Assembly: GCF_003094615.1 (NCBI RefSeq)
Contig: NZ_QDKO01000030.1
Coordinates: 92,541 to 156,540 of the forward strand
From: Caulobacter radicis
GTDB taxonomy: Bacteria; Pseudomonadota; Alphaproteobacteria; Caulobacterales; Caulobacteraceae
DNA length: 64,000 nucleotides
Reading direction: 5' to 3'
Below, one piece after another: positions 23,331 through 32,901 of this stretch. The translations under genes and the position numbers were made by a program. Position 1 is the stretch's first letter. Each line of letters starts with the position of its first letter. The notes beneath the pieces were generated by a model, which was given only the letters and a program-made list of their open reading frames with translations, was not told where the DNA came from and searched no databases.

Positions 23331-23505
23331 GTCTTCCTCCCCCGCCTCTGTTCTCCCTTGGGGGCGGGAGCGGGCGGTTTCATTTGATACGATCTCCTGG
23401 GTTGCAACGCTTGGCAAGAGCAACAGAGCCACGGACTCACAAAAATGTGCGTTCCAACACAGTGACTTGTGTCGCCCAGCCGACTTCACCGCAGGGCGGG
23501 CGGCC

Positions 23506-24075
23506 TCAGATCGAGCCCGTCCCATGATATGGGCGGCCGATGACCTGGTCCTCGTCGCCTTCCCAGGCCTCGTCGTCGGGCATCGAGACGTTGGCGTCCC
23601 AGTGCTCGGCCTGGCTGGCGCCCGAGCCGCTGTCGGTGTGGCGGACGATCTCGTCGATGTCGCGGGCGTCGCGCGGGGCGGTTCCCGGCGGGATGGTCGC
23701 CGTCTCGGCCGGGCTCAGCGCATCGTTCTGGAAGTCGACGTGCTGGGGATAGAAGGCCAGGCGCCCGGTCAGTCGCTCCATGCCCGGCAGCGGCGCCTCG
23801 TACGACCACACGGCGTCCTCGATGATCTGGCCGTCGCGATAGATCGTGTAGTAGCTGGCCGAGCCCTTGTACGGGCAGCGGGTGGTCTTGTCGGACCGGC
23901 GCAGGAAGGCCATCGCCACGTCGTCGCGCGGGAAGTAGCGGACGGGCGGATAGTCGGCCTCGCGCAGCACCAGGACGTCGTCGCTGTCGGCGATCTCGTG
24001 GCCTTCGAACAGCACGCGGACCCGGCCGCTCTCGCGGGCGCAGGTGATCGGATGGTTGGGATCTGACGATTGCAT
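23506..24075 (-). CDS. DUF427-family protein
   Basis: 189 residues. The core carries V-R-V-L-F-E-G-H-E-I-A-D-S-D, Y-F-P-R-D-D-V-A-M-A-F-L, C-P-Y-K-G-S-A-S-Y-Y, W-S-Y-E-A-P-L-P-G-M-E-R-L-T-G-R-L-A-F-Y-P, all conserved in DUF427. A C-terminal tail of about 65 polar, Asp-rich residues (D-A-R-D-I-D-E-I-V-R-H-T-D) extends beyond the usual domain. Biochemical role unknown. I chose ATG 24075 because the upstream frame is not family-like. Confidence 0.82.
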   Translation of the reverse strand: MQSSDPNHPITCARESGRVRVLFEGHEIADSDDVLVLREADYPPVRYFPRDDVAMAFLRRSDKTTRCPYKGSASYYTIYRDGQIIEDAVWSYEAPLPGMERLTGRLAFYPQHVDFQNDALSPAETATIPPGTAPRDARDIDEIVRHTDSGSGASQAEHWDANVSMPDDEAWEGDEDQVIGRPYHGTGSI

Positions 24076-24275
24076 GGGCGTTCCCCAGGCGTTGAGGGTG
24101 TCGTTGCGGAACTTGCAGCCAGTGAAACGCGCGGCGCGCCCCAACCGCTCCCTCCCGGCAAGCCTTTGCTTGTGAAACGGAAAGCCGCGTGATCTTCTCC
24201 CCGCGAACTGGGGAGGGGAGGGCGAAACGACCGTTGGCGTCGCCCTATCTGACTTGAATACAGTCAAGGTCGAGA

Positions 24276-26177
24276 ATGAATAGCATTGTCGTTGTCGCCG
24301 GGATTCTCGTCACATTGGTGACGGGCCTGCCGGTTTTCATGCAGCTCATAAAGGATCACCCAAAAGGGCTGATCATTCTGTTCTTCGCCGAGATGTGGGA
24401 GCGGTTCTCCTACTACGGCATGCGCGCCATCCTGATCTTCTATCTGACGCAGCACTTCCTTTTCGAGCCGAAGGTCGCCAACGGTCACTACGGCTCCTAT
24501 ACCTCCCTCGTCTACCTGCTGCCGCTGATCGGCGGCTTCCTGGCCGACAAGTGGCTGGGCACCCGCAAGGCCGTGGCCTTCGGCGCCATCCTGCTGGTCG
24601 CCGGCCACTTGGCCATGGCGGTGGAAGGCAAGCCCGCCACCCAGACCCTGACCTATGCCGGCCAGACCTACCAGTTCCAGGCCGAGGGCCGTGGCGGTGA
24701 ACGGGTCGCCAAGCTGGTGGTCGCGGGCAAGCCCTACGACGTCTCGGCCACCAAGGCCGGCGACTTCGAGATCAAGGACCTGCCGGCCGCCGCCCCGCTG
24801 CCCGCCGTGCTGCCCAAGGGCCAGTACCAGCTGGGCGTCGAGGGCCGTGATCCGACCTACCTGAACATCTTCTGGCTGGCCCTGTCGCTGATCATCGTCG
24901 GCGTCGGCTTCCTCAAGCCCAACATCTCGACCATCGTCGGCCAGCTGTACCCGCAGGGCGACCCGCGTCGCGACCCGGGCTTCACCCTCTACTACTACGG
25001 CATCAACCTCGGCTCGTTCTGGGCCTCGATCCTCTGCGGCCTCCTGGGCATCAAGGTCGGCTGGTGGGCGGGCTTCGGCCTCGCGGGCCTGGGCATGCTG
25101 GCCGGCTTCGTCGTCTTCGTGCTGGGCAAGCCCTGGCTGCTGGGCAAGGGCGAGGCGCCCGAGCCCAAGAAGCTGAAGGAGAAGGTCGCCGGCCCGCTGA
25201 CCCGCGAGCACGCGATCTACGCCCTGTCGCTGCTCGGCGTGCTGGGCGTGTTCTTCCTGGTCCAGCGCAGCGCCATCGTCGGCGTGACCCTGGTGGCGGG
25301 CATGATCGGCTCGATCGGCTACGTGCTGTGGTTCATGTTCGCCAAGGTGCAGAAGGTCGAGCGCGAGCGCCTGGCCCTGGCCCTGTTCCTGATCTTCGGC
25401 GCGGTGGTGTTCTGGACCCTGTTCGAGCAGGCCGGCTCGTCGCTGAACCTGTTCGCGGCCACCAACGTCAACCTCAACCTGACCTCGGCCCCCGTGCAGT
25501 GGTTCGGCGGCGCGGTTACCTTCGCCACCCCGGCCCAGCTCGCCGCCGCGACCATCGACCCCGCCAAGACGCTGTGGATCGATTCCAGCTTCAACGCCGC
25601 CCAGACCCAGGCGCTGAACGCCGGCTGGATCCTGATCTTCGCCCCGGTCTTCGCGGCGCTGTGGACCTTCCTGGGCCGCCGCGACAAGGACCCGAACCCC
25701 GTCGTGAAGTTCGGCCTGGCGCTGTTGCAGGTGGGCCTCGGCTTCCTGGTGCTTCAGTGGGGCTCGACCTTCGCCGACGGCGCCTTCCGCATGCCGCTGT
25801 TCTTCCTGGTGCTGATGTACATGCTGCACACCACCGGCGAGCTGTGCATGTCGCCCGTGGGCCTGTCGCAGATGACCAAGCTGTCGCCGGCCTCGATGGT
25901 GTCGTTCATCATGGCCGTGTGGTTCATGGCCGTGGCCATCGCCCAGTATGTCGGCGGCTTCATCGCCGGCCTGACCACGGTGGAAACCGTCGGCGGCCAG
26001 GTGCTGGACCCCGAAGCGGCGCTGCGCACCTCGCTGCAGGTGTTCAACGTCATCGGCCTGATCGCCGCCGGCATCGGCGTGCTGTTCCTGATCGCCTCGC
26101 CCTTCCTCAAGAAGTGGTCGCACGGCGCGGACGAGCACCACGCCGCCCCGACCGACACCGCGACGGTCGCCGACTGA
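24276..26177 (+). CDS. POT/PTR2-family proton-dependent oligopeptide transporter
   Basis: 633 residues with about 14 membrane helices. The diagnostic E-x-x-E-R-F-x-Y-Y-G motif is at residues 39-48. F-L-K-P-N-I-S-T-I-V-G and F-T-L-Y-Y-Y-G-I-N-L-G-S-F match the second signature. An insertion of about 80 residues after helix 3-4 (E-G-K-P-A-T-Q-T-L-T-Y-A-G-Q...) forms a soluble loop, probably periplasmic. It imports di- or tripeptides with protons. Followed by a strong terminator, so probably monocistronic. Confidence 0.92.
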   Translation: MNSIVVVAGILVTLVTGLPVFMQLIKDHPKGLIILFFAEMWERFSYYGMRAILIFYLTQHFLFEPKVANGHYGSYTSLVYLLPLIGGFLADKWLGTRKAVAFGAILLVAGHLAMAVEGKPATQTLTYAGQTYQFQAEGRGGERVAKLVVAGKPYDVSATKAGDFEIKDLPAAAPLPAVLPKGQYQLGVEGRDPTYLNIFWLALSLIIVGVGFLKPNISTIVGQLYPQGDPRRDPGFTLYYYGINLGSFWASILCGLLGIKVGWWAGFGLAGLGMLAGFVVFVLGKPWLLGKGEAPEPKKLKEKVAGPLTREHAIYALSLLGVLGVFFLVQRSAIVGVTLVAGMIGSIGYVLWFMFAKVQKVERERLALALFLIFGAVVFWTLFEQAGSSLNLFAATNVNLNLTSAPVQWFGGAVTFATPAQLAAATIDPAKTLWIDSSFNAAQTQALNAGWILIFAPVFAALWTFLGRRDKDPNPVVKFGLALLQVGLGFLVLQWGSTFADGAFRMPLFFLVLMYMLHTTGELCMSPVGLSQMTKLSPASMVSFIMAVWFMAVAIAQYVGGFIAGLTTVETVGGQVLDPEAALRTSLQVFNVIGLIAAGIGVLFLIASPFLKKWSHGADEHHAAPTDTATVAD

Positions 26178-26201
26178 TCTCGGCGCACCGCACTGAAGAC
26201 G

Positions 26202-26231
26202 AAGGCCCCGGAGCGATCCGGGGCCTTTTTC
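26202..26231 (+). terminator. intrinsic terminator of the peptide transporter gene
   Basis: An 11-bp stem, AAGGCCCCGGA with TCCGGGGCCTT, loop GCGA, then T5. It starts 24 bp after the stop codon. Confidence 0.9.
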
Positions 26232-26332
26232 TTTGGCCCTGTCGGGTTTCGCACAGTCGCCTGTTCGCCGGCCGCGCGAAGTGACGTCGATGCACGTCAG
26301 GGTCGCGTTGGCGGCCGAACGGGGAGACGGCC

Positions 26333-28081
26333 ATGGGAACGACCTACACGATCTTCGGCGCGGGGCCGGCGGGCCTCTACACGGCCTGGCGGCTGGTCAC
26401 CGGCGGCAAGGCCGTGGCGGGCGACACGATCCAGCTCTACGAATGGGGCGACTACGCCTTCGACGGCCCGGGCTCGGGCACGCGCCTGCCGGCGGGCCGC
26501 ATCGTCACCCACTTCTGCAACGACGACCCGCGCCAGTCCTACATCGAGGCTGGCGGCATGCGCTTCATCCAGTGGGACGCGACCAAGAGCGAAGGCCACC
26601 AGCTGGTGACCCTGACCATCGAGAAGCTGGGCTTGGCCGGCAAGATCATCGACTTCAACACCACCGACAATCCGCTGCTGTTCCTGCGCGAGGAGCACAT
26701 CTACCAGAACGACCTGGCGACCCATCCCGCGCCCTACAACACGCCGGGCAACAACGAGCAGCCGGCCGCCACCCTGTTCTCGAACATCTCGGCCCTGATC
26801 ACGGGCGACGCGCCGGTGAAGACCCGCGCCCAGCAGTGCGCCTTCTACGGCTCGGGCCGGCTGCCGCCGACCTTCAACTCGTTCGTCTATCCGCCGGGCT
26901 CGATCGCCGGCAACATCGGCTACTGGAACGTCTTCTACGACCAGGCCGGCAACGAGGGCTACGAGTACGCCGCCGACGCCGGCGGCTACACCTCCAACGT
27001 CATCAACTGGAACGCCGCCAACGCCGCCGTCTATAACGGCGAGTTCGCGCCGGGCGGGGCGTTCAAGACCCTCAGCGGCGGCTATTCCCAGGTCTTCGTC
27101 GAGCTCTACCAGCAGACCCTGAAGGCCGCCCAGGACGCCGGGGTGGCCTTCACCCTGACCCAGCGCACCCGCCTGCACTCGATCTGGCTGGAGGGCGAGA
27201 CGGTCAACTATCGCCTGGCCAGCGCCGAGACGCCGTTCAAGGGCGGGGCGGTGCAGACGACGCAGAACGCCTTCCTGGCCATGCCGCCAGCCTCGCTGGA
27301 CCTGGTGGCCGAGGCCACGCAATACGCCGACATGCCCGAAGGCACGCTCGACATCCTCAACGCCGAGGGCGTGCAGCTCTACATCGACGGGGTGATCCGC
27401 CAGCCGTCGATGCGGGTGATGCTGTTCTTCGACCGCCCGTGGTGGAACGATCCGGGCGTGCCCTATCCGCCCAGCCTGACGGGCGCGCCCAACACCTTCG
27501 GCCCGACCATCACCGACCTGCCGCTGCGCCAGGTCTACTACTTCGGGAACAACAGCGACGGCGCGGCCAACCCCGCCTACGGCGTCCTCGCCTCGTACGA
27601 CGACATGCAGTACGTGCAGTTCTGGCAGGAGCTGGAGGTCGACGTCACCGAGCGCCGCAAGGTGCCGATCGACCAGGACCACCAGGTGCTGTTCGGCCCG
27701 CGCAAGGCCACCGACACCATGATCCGCATGGTGCTGCTGGAGCTGGCCAAGGTGCACTGGGGCGATCCCAACGCCGCTGGCCAGATCCCCTGGCCGGTCG
27801 AGGCGATCTTCAACGACTTCTCGCTGAACCCGTTCGGGGCCGGCTACCACGCCTGGGCCGCGCACTACGACATCTGCGACGTGATGCAGAGGATCCGCCA
27901 GCCCACGGGCCTGGTGCCCGGCGCGACGGCGGCCAACCTCTTCATCATCGGCGAGGCCTACTCCAACGACCAGGCCTGGGTCGAAGGCGCCTTCTGCACG
28001 GCCGAGTCGGTGCTGGTCGACTACTTCGGAATGACGAGCATCGCCGACACGACCAACTATCCGCTGATCTGCAGCTGCTGA
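26333..28081 (+). CDS. flavin-containing amine oxidase-like protein, 582 aa
   Basis: The N-terminus has the Rossmann FAD motif T-I-F-G-A-G-P-A-G-L-Y-T-A-W-R-L. An R-L-P-A-G-R-I segment and G-G-M-R-F follow, as in L-amino acid and monoamine oxidases. The C-terminus has I-I-G-E-A-Y-S-N-D-Q-A-W-V-E-G-A-F-C-T-A-E-S-V-L, equivalent to the family's G-E-x-x-S...G-W-x-x-G-A-x-x-S-A. The middle holds a long insertion rich in Asn, Tyr and Trp that probably shapes the substrate pocket. Cytosolic (no signal peptide). Likely oxidises an amino acid or amine, giving H2O2, but the substrate is unknown. It ends in Cys-Ser-Cys. Confidence 0.8.
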   Translation: MGTTYTIFGAGPAGLYTAWRLVTGGKAVAGDTIQLYEWGDYAFDGPGSGTRLPAGRIVTHFCNDDPRQSYIEAGGMRFIQWDATKSEGHQLVTLTIEKLGLAGKIIDFNTTDNPLLFLREEHIYQNDLATHPAPYNTPGNNEQPAATLFSNISALITGDAPVKTRAQQCAFYGSGRLPPTFNSFVYPPGSIAGNIGYWNVFYDQAGNEGYEYAADAGGYTSNVINWNAANAAVYNGEFAPGGAFKTLSGGYSQVFVELYQQTLKAAQDAGVAFTLTQRTRLHSIWLEGETVNYRLASAETPFKGGAVQTTQNAFLAMPPASLDLVAEATQYADMPEGTLDILNAEGVQLYIDGVIRQPSMRVMLFFDRPWWNDPGVPYPPSLTGAPNTFGPTITDLPLRQVYYFGNNSDGAANPAYGVLASYDDMQYVQFWQELEVDVTERRKVPIDQDHQVLFGPRKATDTMIRMVLLELAKVHWGDPNAAGQIPWPVEAIFNDFSLNPFGAGYHAWAAHYDICDVMQRIRQPTGLVPGATAANLFIIGEAYSNDQAWVEGAFCTAESVLVDYFGMTSIADTTNYPLICSC

Positions 28082-28097
28082 TGATGGACCGGGCGGC

Positions 28098-29480
28098 TCA
28101 GGCTGAGGCCTGGGCCGCCTTGGCCTTGCTCTGGTGGTGCGACAGCACGATCGACAGGATCACCACCGGGATGCCGACCGCCGCCGTGCCCGCGAAGAAG
28201 ATCGCGTACGAGGTCATCAGCGGGAAGCTCTTCTCCAGGCCCTCGACGACGGCGCCTGAGAAGCCCTTCAGGAACTTGCCCAGCATGGCGTAGGTGCTCG
28301 ACAGCAGGGCGTACTGGGTGGCGGTGTAGCCAAGGCTCGTCAGGCTGGACATGTAGGCCACCAGCGCCGCGCCGGCGAAGCCGGTCGAGATGTTGTCGAC
28401 GATCATCGCGCCGATGAAGACGGGCATGTTCGGCCCGGCCAGAGCCATGGCCGAGAAGGCCAGGTTCGAGCCCGGGCCCAGCACCGCGCCCAGCACCAGC
28501 GTCTTTTCGAAGCCCAGCTTCACGGCGCTGAGGCCCGCCAGAGCGATGCCGACGAAGGTGGCGACCAGGCCGAACGAGGTGCGCACCGCCCCGATCATCT
28601 CCTTGGCGAGGCCCAGGTCGGTGTAGAGCGGCGCGGCCATCGGCCCCATCAGGAAGTCGGGCAGGCGGTAGAGGGCCACGGTGCACAGCATCAGCAGCGC
28701 CATCGGGCCATGGGTCTGGAAGAAGGTGACGAACGGACCGACCACGGCGTCGAAGAAGCCGCGCGGGGTCCACAGCGGGGCGGCGGCCACGCCGCTGGCG
28801 GCGGCGGGCGTGCGGGCCGGTTCGATGGCGAAAAGGGTGGCGGTCAGGCCGATGCCCATGGCCGCGGCGCACAGCAGGTACGAGGTCGGCCAGCCGAGCT
28901 TGGCGGCCGCCACCAGGATCCAGGCGTCGGTGGCCAGGATGGCGATGCGGTAGCCGAACTGGAAGGCGGCGGTCAGCAGGCCCAGGTCGTCGGGGCTTTC
29001 GGCGCGCTCGATCCGCCAGGCGTCGACGACGGTGTCCTGGCTGGCGGCGGCGAAGGCGGTGATCACCGCCAGCAGGGCGAAGGTCCACAGGTGGCCGCCC
29101 GGACCGACGGCGGCCATGCCGAACAGGCCGATCCCGACGACGATCTGGGTCAGGACCATCCAGCCGCGCCGGCGGCCCAGGCGCCCGAGCAGGGGCAGGT
29201 CCACGCGATCGATGATCGGCGCCCACAGGAACTTCAGCGAATAGGCAATGCCCACCCACGACAGGAAGCCGATGGCGGCCAGCTCGATGCCCTGCTCGCG
29301 CAGCCAGAAGCCCAGGGTATTGCCCACCAGCATGAACGGCAGGCCCGACGAGAAGCCCAGCAGCAGGGTGACCAGAACGCGCGGTTCGCGCAGGGCGGCC
29401 AGCACCTCGCGCCAGCCGTGCGGCTTGCGAGCGGGCTTGGCCACGTCGGTAGCGGCCGTCTCGTTGGTCTGCTCGGTCAT
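28098..29480 (-). CDS. ampG: AmpG-type muropeptide permease (MFS)
   Basis: 460 residues, 12 or more membrane helices. The start W-R-E-V-L-A-A-L-R-E-P-R-V-L-V-T-L-L-L-G-F-S-S-G-L-P-F-M-L-V and W-L-R-E-Q-G-I are typical AmpG, as are F-L-W-A-P-I-I-D-R and S-Q-D-T-V-V-D-A-W-R-I-E. AmpG imports anhydro-muropeptides from the periplasm for cell-wall recycling and, in some species, beta-lactamase induction. It lies 40 bp downstream of shkA on the same strand, so may share its transcript. Confidence 0.9.
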   Translation of the reverse strand: MTEQTNETAATDVAKPARKPHGWREVLAALREPRVLVTLLLGFSSGLPFMLVGNTLGFWLREQGIELAAIGFLSWVGIAYSLKFLWAPIIDRVDLPLLGRLGRRRGWMVLTQIVVGIGLFGMAAVGPGGHLWTFALLAVITAFAAASQDTVVDAWRIERAESPDDLGLLTAAFQFGYRIAILATDAWILVAAAKLGWPTSYLLCAAAMGIGLTATLFAIEPARTPAAASGVAAAPLWTPRGFFDAVVGPFVTFFQTHGPMALLMLCTVALYRLPDFLMGPMAAPLYTDLGLAKEMIGAVRTSFGLVATFVGIALAGLSAVKLGFEKTLVLGAVLGPGSNLAFSAMALAGPNMPVFIGAMIVDNISTGFAGAALVAYMSSLTSLGYTATQYALLSSTYAMLGKFLKGFSGAVVEGLEKSFPLMTSYAIFFAGTAAVGIPVVILSIVLSHHQSKAKAAQASA

Positions 29481-29520
29481 GGTCTTCCCCGAAGTGGACG
29501 GGGAGGGTGGGACCGTCCCG

Positions 29521-31050
29521 TCAGCCGGCGACCTTGGCGCGCGTCGCGTCGTTCGTCCAGCGGCGCGGGCGGTCGGGGCCGGTCCAGCGGGACAGGGCGT
29601 CGCGCAGGGCGGCGGGGGTCAGCGGCTTGACCAGGAAGTCGTCCATGCCGGCCATCAGGCACTGGCGGCGGTCATCGTCGAAGGCGTCGGCGGTCAGGGC
29701 CAGGATCGGGGTGTCGACGCCCTTGGCGCGGACGGCGCGGGTGGCCTCCAGGCCGTTCAGGCCCGGCATGCGCAGGTCCATGAACACCAGGTCGTAGGTT
29801 CCGCGCGACAGGGCGGCCACGGCCTCGTCGCCGCTGGCGATGCGGTCGACCGTGCAGCCCTCGCGCTCCAGAAGGGTGCGGGCGAGGAGGGCGTTGATCG
29901 GATTGTCCTCGGCCAGCAGGACGCGGGCGCCCGGCGCGGCGGCCGGGGCGATGCGGTCGTCCTGGGCCTCGGCGGGGGTGACGATGGCCTCCAGCGCCGC
30001 GTCGATCGGCTTGGCGCCCAGCACCTGGGCGGCCAGCGAGGTGCGGCGCAGCGGCTTGATCAGGTAGCCCGAGAAGCCGGCCTTGGAGAGGTTGGGGATT
30101 AGGTCGCGCTGGTCCGGGGTCAGCAGGGCCACGGCGGCGCGGCCGGCGGGCGCGGCCAGCGGCCCGGCGAGGGCCGCGTCGACCAGCAGCACGGTCTGGG
30201 CCGGCAGGGTCTCGACCTTGTCGAGGCCGGCCAGGTTCTTCACCCAGGCGCCGCTGGCGATGGCCTGGGCGCCGACCGCCTCGCGGACCACGGGGTTGGG
30301 CGAGACGACGGCGACGAACCGGCCTTCCAGCGGCGGGGCCGCCGGGGCCTGGTGATGGCGTTCGAACGGGGCCTCGAACCAGAAGTCGGCGCCGCCGCCG
30401 GGGTTTTCCGCGACGCCGGCCTCGCCGTCCATGGCGCCGGCCAGGCGGGCGACGATGGCCAGGCCAAGGCCCGCGCCGCCCAGCTGGGCCTGGTGCGACG
30501 GGTCGGTCTGGACGAAGGCCTCGAAAATCTTCTCACGGGCCTCGGGGGCGACGCCCGGACCGGTGTCGGCCACGGAAAAGCGCACGCGGCCGGCGCCGGC
30601 GTCGCGGGCGGTGATCAGCACGCCGCCTTTTTCCGTGAACTTCACGGCGTTGCCGGCGAAGTTCAGCAGCACCTGGCGCAGGCGGCCCTCGTCGGCCAGC
30701 AGCGGCGGCAGGCCGCGCTCGACCGCCCAGGCGATCTCGATTCCCTTTTCGTGGGCGCGCGGGCTCATCAGCTCGGCCACCTGGCGCAGCAGGTCCTCGG
30801 GGTTCACCGGGGCCAGATGCAGCTCCAGCGCCGTGGCGCCCAGGCGCGCGAAGTCCAGCACGTCGTTGACCAGGGAGAGCAGGTGGTCGCCGCTCTCGCG
30901 CAGGGCCGCGACATAGGAGCGCTGCTCGGCGGTCAGGCGGGTGTTTTCCAGCAGACGCGCCATGCCCAACACCCCGTTCAGGGGCGTGCGGAACTCGTGG
31001 CTCAGGGTGGCCAACTGCTCGGCGGAGACGGCGTCGCGGGTCTTGGTCAT
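29521..31050 (-). CDS. shkA: cytosolic hybrid histidine kinase ShkA (stalk kinase)
   Basis: 509 residues: dimerisation helix with His18 in L-S-H-E-F-R-T-P, ATPase domain (N-F-A-G-N-A-V-K-F, D-T-G-P-G-V, G-A-G-L-G-L-A), a pseudo-receiver (about 243-345), and a true receiver (about 376-490) with Asp425 in F-M-D-L-R-M-P-G. The pseudo-receiver keeps an Asp at 291 but lacks the acidic pair at its first strand. It has Y329-x-I331-x-P333-x-R335, and the linker has D-D-R (364-366). As I recall, these match the c-di-GMP site and the inhibitory linker motif of Caulobacter ShkA, which drives stalk formation through ShpA and TacA. No sensor domain or membrane helix. Confidence 0.88.
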   Translation of the reverse strand: MTKTRDAVSAEQLATLSHEFRTPLNGVLGMARLLENTRLTAEQRSYVAALRESGDHLLSLVNDVLDFARLGATALELHLAPVNPEDLLRQVAELMSPRAHEKGIEIAWAVERGLPPLLADEGRLRQVLLNFAGNAVKFTEKGGVLITARDAGAGRVRFSVADTGPGVAPEAREKIFEAFVQTDPSHQAQLGGAGLGLAIVARLAGAMDGEAGVAENPGGGADFWFEAPFERHHQAPAAPPLEGRFVAVVSPNPVVREAVGAQAIASGAWVKNLAGLDKVETLPAQTVLLVDAALAGPLAAPAGRAAVALLTPDQRDLIPNLSKAGFSGYLIKPLRRTSLAAQVLGAKPIDAALEAIVTPAEAQDDRIAPAAAPGARVLLAEDNPINALLARTLLEREGCTVDRIASGDEAVAALSRGTYDLVFMDLRMPGLNGLEATRAVRAKGVDTPILALTADAFDDDRRQCLMAGMDDFLVKPLTPAALRDALSRWTGPDRPRRWTNDATRAKVAG

Positions 31051-31104
31051 GGCGCGGGAGTGTAGGGCGCGGGGGTTAAGGGGCGGTGGAGGCGGGGGCG
31101 ATGC

Positions 31105-31245
31105 TTCAGGAGCCTCCCCCTGTGGGGGGGCGATCGCACAGCGATCGGTGGGGGGAGTAATCAGAAAATCAGCCGGCTTCCCGGAGGCTGAAAACGGCCC
31201 CCCGCTGGGCCTTCGGCCGCCTTCCCCACAGGGGGAGGTTTCTAG
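31105..31245. repeat. REP-like hairpin pair between comM and shkA
   Basis: Left half-unit with inner stem GATCGC-aca-GCGATC near 31130 and right half-unit with GGCC-ttc-GGCC near 31208. Outer hairpins are CCTCCCCCTGTGGGGGGG and CCCCACAGGGGGAGG. It ends at the comM stop codon. Confidence 0.78.
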
Positions 31246-32780
31246 ATTACCCCCTCCATCTCCCCCGCCGGGCTCGTCCGCCGGTGCGCCAGGGCTTCGG
31301 CCACGTGAACCCGCTTCACCGAGTCCGCGCCTTCGAGGTCGGCGATGGTGCGGGCCAGGCGCAGGGTGCGGGTCCAGCCGCGGGCGCTGATGCGGCCGGC
31401 TTCGGCGGCGCGGGTCAGCAGGGCGCGGCCGGCTTCGTCGAGGGCGCAGATGCGGTCCAGCAGTTCGCCCTCGGCCCGGCCGTTCAGTGTCTCGGGCGTT
31501 CCGGGCATGACGTCTTCGGCGCGCTGCGCCTGAAGCCGGCGGGCGGCCGCGACGCGGGCGGCGACCTCGGCCGAGCCCTCGCTGGCGGCGGGCAAGGCGA
31601 GGTCGGCGGCGGTGACGGCGGGCATGTCGACGGCCAGGTCGATGCGGTCCATCAGCGGTCCCGACACCCGGCCCTGATAGTCGCGGATGCAGCGCGGGGC
31701 CTTGCCGCAGGCGCCGCGTCCGGCGCCGCCGTGGCCGCAGCGGCAGGGGTTCATCGCCGCCACCAGCTGCACCCGGGCCGGATAGCGGATGTGGGCGTTG
31801 GCGCGGGCGACCATCACCTCGCCCGTTTCCAGCGGCGCGCGCAGGCTGTCCAAGGCCTGGACGCCGAATTCAGGGAGTTCATCAAGGAACAGCACGCCGT
31901 TATGAGCCAGCGACACCTCGCCGGGCTTGGCGCGCAGGCCGCCGCCGGTGAGGGCGGCCATACTGGCGCTGTGGTGCGGGCTGCGGAAGGGCCGGGCCCT
32001 GGTCAGCGCGCCCCTGGCGATCAGCCCGGCCACCGAATGGACCATCGAGGTCTCCAGCAGCTCCTGCGAGGTCAGGGGCGGCAGCAGGCCGGGCAGGCGC
32101 TGGGCCAGCATCGACTTGCCCGAGCCCGGCGGGCCGACGAACAAGAGGTTGTGGCCGCCGGCCGCGGCGATCTCCAGCGCCCGCTTGCCCTGTTCCTGAC
32201 CCTTGACGTCGCGCAGGTCTTTCGCCCGTTCGCCCTCGATCACCGGACCCGGCGCGGGCGAGCCCAGGACCTGGCTGCCGCGAAAATGGTTGATCAGCGC
32301 CACCAGCGAGCGGGGCGCCAGGATCCGCGTGCCGCCGGCCCAGGCCGCCTCGGGCCCGCAGGCCTCGGGGCAGATCAGTCCCAGGTCCATGGACCCGGCC
32401 GCCATGGCCGCGGGCAGGGCGCCGGCGCAGGCGACGATGCGGCCGTCCAGCGACAGCTCGCCCATGGCCGCCCAGCCGTCCAGCGCGTCGGGCGGGATCA
32501 CGCCCATGACGCCCAGCAGCGCCAGGGCGATGGGCAGGTCGAAATGGGTGCCCTCCTTGGGCAGGTCGGCGGGAGCCAGGTTGGCGACGATGCGCTTGCC
32601 CGGCATCGACAGGCCAAGCCCCGCGAAGGCCCCGCGCACCCGCTCCCGGCTCTCGGCCACGGCCTTGTCGGGCAGGCCGACGACAGCGAAGGCGACGACG
32701 CCGCCGGTCAGCTGCACCTCGACGTCGACGCGGCGCGCCTCGACGCCCTCGAATGCAACCGTGACGACCTTTGCCGCCAT
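31242..32780 (-). CDS. comM: YifB/ComM-family Mg-chelatase-like AAA+ ATPase
   Basis: 512 residues. An N-terminal Lon-protease-like fold (V-E-V-Q-L-T-G-G-V-V-A-F-A-V-V-G-L-P-D-K-A-V-A-E-S-R-E-R-V) is followed by an AAA+ domain with Walker A G-P-P-G-S-G-K-S (216-223), L-F-L-D-E-L-P-E-F Walker B, and a C-terminal zinc-type cysteine cluster (N-P-C-R-C-G and C-G-K-A-P-R-C). ComM is a helicase promoting branch migration during natural transformation, as shown in Acinetobacter and Vibrio. I chose ATG 32780. The frame continues upstream without family similarity. Confidence 0.92.
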   Translation of the reverse strand: MAAKVVTVAFEGVEARRVDVEVQLTGGVVAFAVVGLPDKAVAESRERVRGAFAGLGLSMPGKRIVANLAPADLPKEGTHFDLPIALALLGVMGVIPPDALDGWAAMGELSLDGRIVACAGALPAAMAAGSMDLGLICPEACGPEAAWAGGTRILAPRSLVALINHFRGSQVLGSPAPGPVIEGERAKDLRDVKGQEQGKRALEIAAAGGHNLLFVGPPGSGKSMLAQRLPGLLPPLTSQELLETSMVHSVAGLIARGALTRARPFRSPHHSASMAALTGGGLRAKPGEVSLAHNGVLFLDELPEFGVQALDSLRAPLETGEVMVARANAHIRYPARVQLVAAMNPCRCGHGGAGRGACGKAPRCIRDYQGRVSGPLMDRIDLAVDMPAVTAADLALPAASEGSAEVAARVAAARRLQAQRAEDVMPGTPETLNGRAEGELLDRICALDEAGRALLTRAAEAGRISARGWTRTLRLARTIADLEGADSVKRVHVAEALAHRRTSPAGEMEGVI

Positions 32781-32901
32781 CGTTCCCCCTGAAACAACGT
32801 TCGACTTATCCACAAGCCAAGCATGGCTGTCGGCTCGGAGCAAGAACGAAAAATGAACGTTTCAGGAAAGTGTGACGATTCAGTCGTCTACGGCGACTTC
32901 C

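Noticed and set aside
24264..26141. Open frame of 625 codons antisense to the peptide transporter
   Set aside because: It is Gln/His/Arg-rich shadow sequence, while the + strand shows an intact POT transporter.
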